From: a bacterium
GTDB lineage: Bacteria > RBG-13-66-14
Assembly: GCA_035528375.1 (NCBI GenBank)
Contig: DATKYS010000070.1
Span: forward strand, 1-7,025
Direction: 5' to 3'
Length of the DNA stretch: 7,025 nt
In this document: in pieces, positions 5,492 to 7,025 of the stretch
Position numbering within the stretch: the first letter of the stretch is position 1
Layout: every line of letters begins with the position of its first letter
Made by a program: the position numbers and the translations under genes
The notes under the pieces: generated by a model
The model's input: only the letters and a program-made list of their open reading frames with translations
What the model was told of the DNA's origin: nothing
The model's database searches: none

Positions 5492-5974
5492 GTGGCGACT
5501 AATGTCCGCGAAGCGGTGGAGGTTCCGGTGGGGCCGGCGTCGCCCGGCGTCCTGCGCGCCCTGGAGCTCCTGCTCCTGGCCTTCGCCGGCTACTTCATCC
5601 TGGCGTACCTGCGGCCCGACCAGATGGCCGACCCGGTCTGGGCCTGGGTTTACGGCGCGTGGGCCGTGCTCACCCTGCCGCTGACCCTGCGGTGGGTCCT
5701 GGTGGGCGCGGCGGACGGACGGTACGCGAGCTGGGGCAGGCTCGGCGTGTGGCTCTTCCGCGACCCGCGGCCGGACCACGGCGCGCGGGGCTGGCTCCTG
5801 GTCGTCGCGCTGGCCGGGCTGGTCGTGTACCCCCTGGCCGGCGGCGTCTTCCGCCTCCTCACCGCCGCTTTCTCCCTGCGCATCGTCGTGGCACTGGCCG
5901 TGCTGGTCGGGCTGGTCCTCGTGGACCGGCTGGTGATCGAGCCTCTCGCGCGGCGCCACTGCGGGAGCGGTTGA
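5492..5974 (+). CDS. Small integral membrane protein, unknown function
   Basis: I do not recognise this 160-aa protein. It has four hydrophobic stretches long enough to span the membrane, at about 20-40, 49-71, 100-120 and 127-148. TM2 and TM3 are separated by a charged loop (72-99, containing RDPRPDHGARG). Both termini are short and hydrophilic, so they probably lie on the same side. No catalytic or metal-binding motif stands out. The start is GTG at 5492, with GGGAGG (5482-5487) four bases upstream. It is first in its operon, with rsmA starting six bases after its stop. A 13-base inverted repeat (GCGGTT, G, AACCGC; 5967-5979) spans the stop codon and the gap and might affect translation of rsmA. 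Confidence 0.7.
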   Translation: MATNVREAVEVPVGPASPGVLRALELLLLAFAGYFILAYLRPDQMADPVWAWVYGAWAVLTLPLTLRWVLVGAADGRYASWGRLGVWLFRDPRPDHGARGWLLVVALAGLVVYPLAGGVFRLLTAAFSLRIVVALAVLVGLVLVDRLVIEPLARRHCGSG

Positions 5975-5980
5975 ACCGCG

Positions 5981-6781
5981 ATGGTCGGACGCCCCAGGCT
6001 CGGCCAGCATTTCCTGCGAGATGACCGGGCGGCGCGCCGAATCGCCGCCCTCGTTCCATCGGGTGTGCCCGTGGTCGAGATCGGTCCCGGCCGGGGGGCG
6101 CTGACCGGTCTCCTGGCGGAAAAGGCGTCCGCTTACACGGGCGTGGAGCTCGACGGCGACCTGGCCCGGAAATTGGCGGAGCGGCTCGCCGAACGCTTCG
6201 GCGACCGGCCGGGCTTCGCGGTGGTGGAGGGGGATTTTCTCGACTACGAGCCGCCGGGGCCGGAGCCGCTGTGGCTCGTGGGGAACATCCCCTACGCGGT
6301 TTCGTCCAAAATCGTCCAGCGGGCCACCGGGGAGCGCCGATACGCCGCCGCCGTGCTCATGTTCCAGCGCGAGTTCGCCGCCCGGCTGACCGCCCGTCCG
6401 GGCGATTCGGCCCGCGGCTCGCTGTCGGCGTACGTCGCCTACCACTGGGAGGCCGGGACCGCCTTCAAGGTCAAGGCGGGGAGCTTCTCCCCCCAACCCA
6501 GGGTGGACTCGGCGGTGGTCGTCTTCCGCAGGCGGGAGGTCCCGCCGGTGGAGGTGGCCGACGAGGAGGCGTTCTTCAAGCTGGTCCGGGCCGCCTTCGC
6601 CCGGCGCCGCAAGCAGCTCGGCAACGCCGGGGTCGAAGGTTTGAATATGACCCGGCCCGAATGGTTGGAGGTCCTGGAGCGGGCCGACGTCGGCCGGGGA
6701 CGCCGGGCCCAGGAGCTCTCCCTGGAGGACTTCGCCCGGATTTATAACGAATTACGCGAGGTGGGCGGTGGCACGGGGTAG
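5981..6781 (+). CDS. rsmA: 16S rRNA (adenine(1518)-N6/adenine(1519)-N6)-dimethyltransferase
   Basis: RsmA (KsgA) uses S-adenosylmethionine to dimethylate two adjacent adenines in the 3'-terminal hairpin of 16S rRNA during late small-subunit assembly. At 266 aa it is full length. Visible motifs are LGQHFL (7-12, the usual N-terminal hallmark), EIGPGRG (33-39, SAM motif I), GVELD (54-58, acidic residue for the SAM ribose), EGD (83-85), NIPY (102-105, the catalytic motif normally written NLPY), FQREFAARL (128-136), FSPQPRVDSAVV (169-180) and AAFARRRKQLGN (204-215) in the C-terminal helical domain. No strong Shine-Dalgarno precedes the ATG; the nearest GGGAG is 12 bases upstream, inside the previous gene. 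Translation may therefore be coupled to the membrane-protein gene, whose stop lies six bases before this start. Confidence 0.96.
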   Translation: MVGRPRLGQHFLRDDRAARRIAALVPSGVPVVEIGPGRGALTGLLAEKASAYTGVELDGDLARKLAERLAERFGDRPGFAVVEGDFLDYEPPGPEPLWLVGNIPYAVSSKIVQRATGERRYAAAVLMFQREFAARLTARPGDSARGSLSAYVAYHWEAGTAFKVKAGSFSPQPRVDSAVVVFRRREVPPVEVADEEAFFKLVRAAFARRRKQLGNAGVEGLNMTRPEWLEVLERADVGRGRRAQELSLEDFARIYNELREVGGGTG

Positions 6782-7025
6782 GCGTTTCGAGCGCGATTAC
6801 GGGAAGCTGGCGGAGGACCTGGCCGGCTGGATCGCGGGTTACGTCCGGGGGGCGGGATTCTCCGAGGTGGTCCTCGGCGTGTCCGGCGGGGTGGATTCCG
6901 CCACCAGCGCCGCTCTGGCCGCCAAGGCCCTCGGCGCGGGGGGCGTCCACGCGCTCCTGTTGCCCCACGCCGAGAGCGACCCGGACTCCGAGACCGACGG
7001 CCGGCTGGTCTGCGACCAATTGGGT
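6768..7025 (+). CDS. nadE: NAD synthetase, N-terminal part (cut by window edge)
   Basis: An open frame from GTG 6768 runs through the last base and gives 86 residues. It has an N-terminal helix (FERDYGKLAEDLAGWIAGYVRG), then VVLGVSGGVDSATSAAL, where S39-G-G-V-D-S44 is the PP-loop that binds ATP pyrophosphate. HALLLPHAESDPDSETDGRLVCDQLG follows, matching the segment after the PP-loop in NadE. NadE makes NAD+ from nicotinic acid adenine dinucleotide, ATP and ammonia or glutamine. The lack of an N-terminal nitrilase domain points to the ammonia-dependent form. The start overlaps rsmA by 14 bases in another frame, with GAGG (6758-6761) six bases before GTG. Other PP-loop families are possible but fit less well. 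Confidence 0.85.
   Translation, partial: MARGRRFERDYGKLAEDLAGWIAGYVRGAGFSEVVLGVSGGVDSATSAALAAKALGAGGVHALLLPHAESDPDSETDGRLVCDQLG

Noticed and set aside
5438-6496. Minus-strand open frame of about 350 codons opposite the membrane protein and rsmA
   Set aside because: Low-complexity Gln/Glu/His/Arg-rich translation with no known motifs; the RsmA motifs on the + strand decide the case.
1-7025. Defence system, mobile element or other accessory island
   Set aside because: No recombinase, nuclease, toxin-antitoxin pair, reverse transcriptase, attachment site or direct target duplication was found, and coding composition is uniform apart from the AT-rich divergent promoter region.

Overview
The window looks like chromosomal DNA from a high-GC bacterium. 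Coding regions are strongly G/C-biased at third positions, RsmA is a bacterial-type 16S rRNA methyltransferase, and the promoters match the sigma-70 consensus. An exported thioredoxin-fold protein and a PPi-type phosphofructokinase fit an uncultivated or anaerobe-related lineage, but nothing here fixes the phylum. No transposase, integrase, CRISPR array, phage gene, tRNA or rRNA is visible. I read it as ordinary core or near-core sequence with a few unusual proteins, not a defence or mobile island.

Layout. Positions 1-226 hold the probable last codons of a + strand gene, a rho-independent terminator, and two copies of a C-rich/G-rich dispersed hairpin repeat. Positions 227-4129 carry three minus-strand genes. 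In order of transcription these are an orphan FAD-dependent oxidoreductase of the fumarate reductase/AprA superfamily, a GT4-type glycosyltransferase whose start shares one base with the previous stop, and a phosphofructokinase with PPi-type active-site residues and its own promoter. Positions 4130-4313 are an AT-rich divergent promoter region. Positions 4314-5402 (+) encode an exported thioredoxin-fold protein that matches the periplasmic half of DipZ (Trx domain plus CBM-like domain) without the membrane half. From 5492 to the right edge runs a + strand operon: a small four-helix membrane protein of unknown function, rsmA, and the first 86 codons of nadE, which overlaps the rsmA end by 14 bases.

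How the genes relate. The oxidoreductase and glycosyltransferase are translationally coupled and probably co-transcribed; their joint role is not evident. pfp can be read through from them or transcribed independently. The right-hand operon joins ribosome maturation (rsmA) and NAD synthesis (nadE) behind an unknown membrane protein, a housekeeping arrangement. Four sigma-70-like promoters can be read directly. Three have the identical -35 hexamer TTGACG, and the fourth has an extended -10. The promoter of the oxidoreductase gene also rules out its longest possible start codon.
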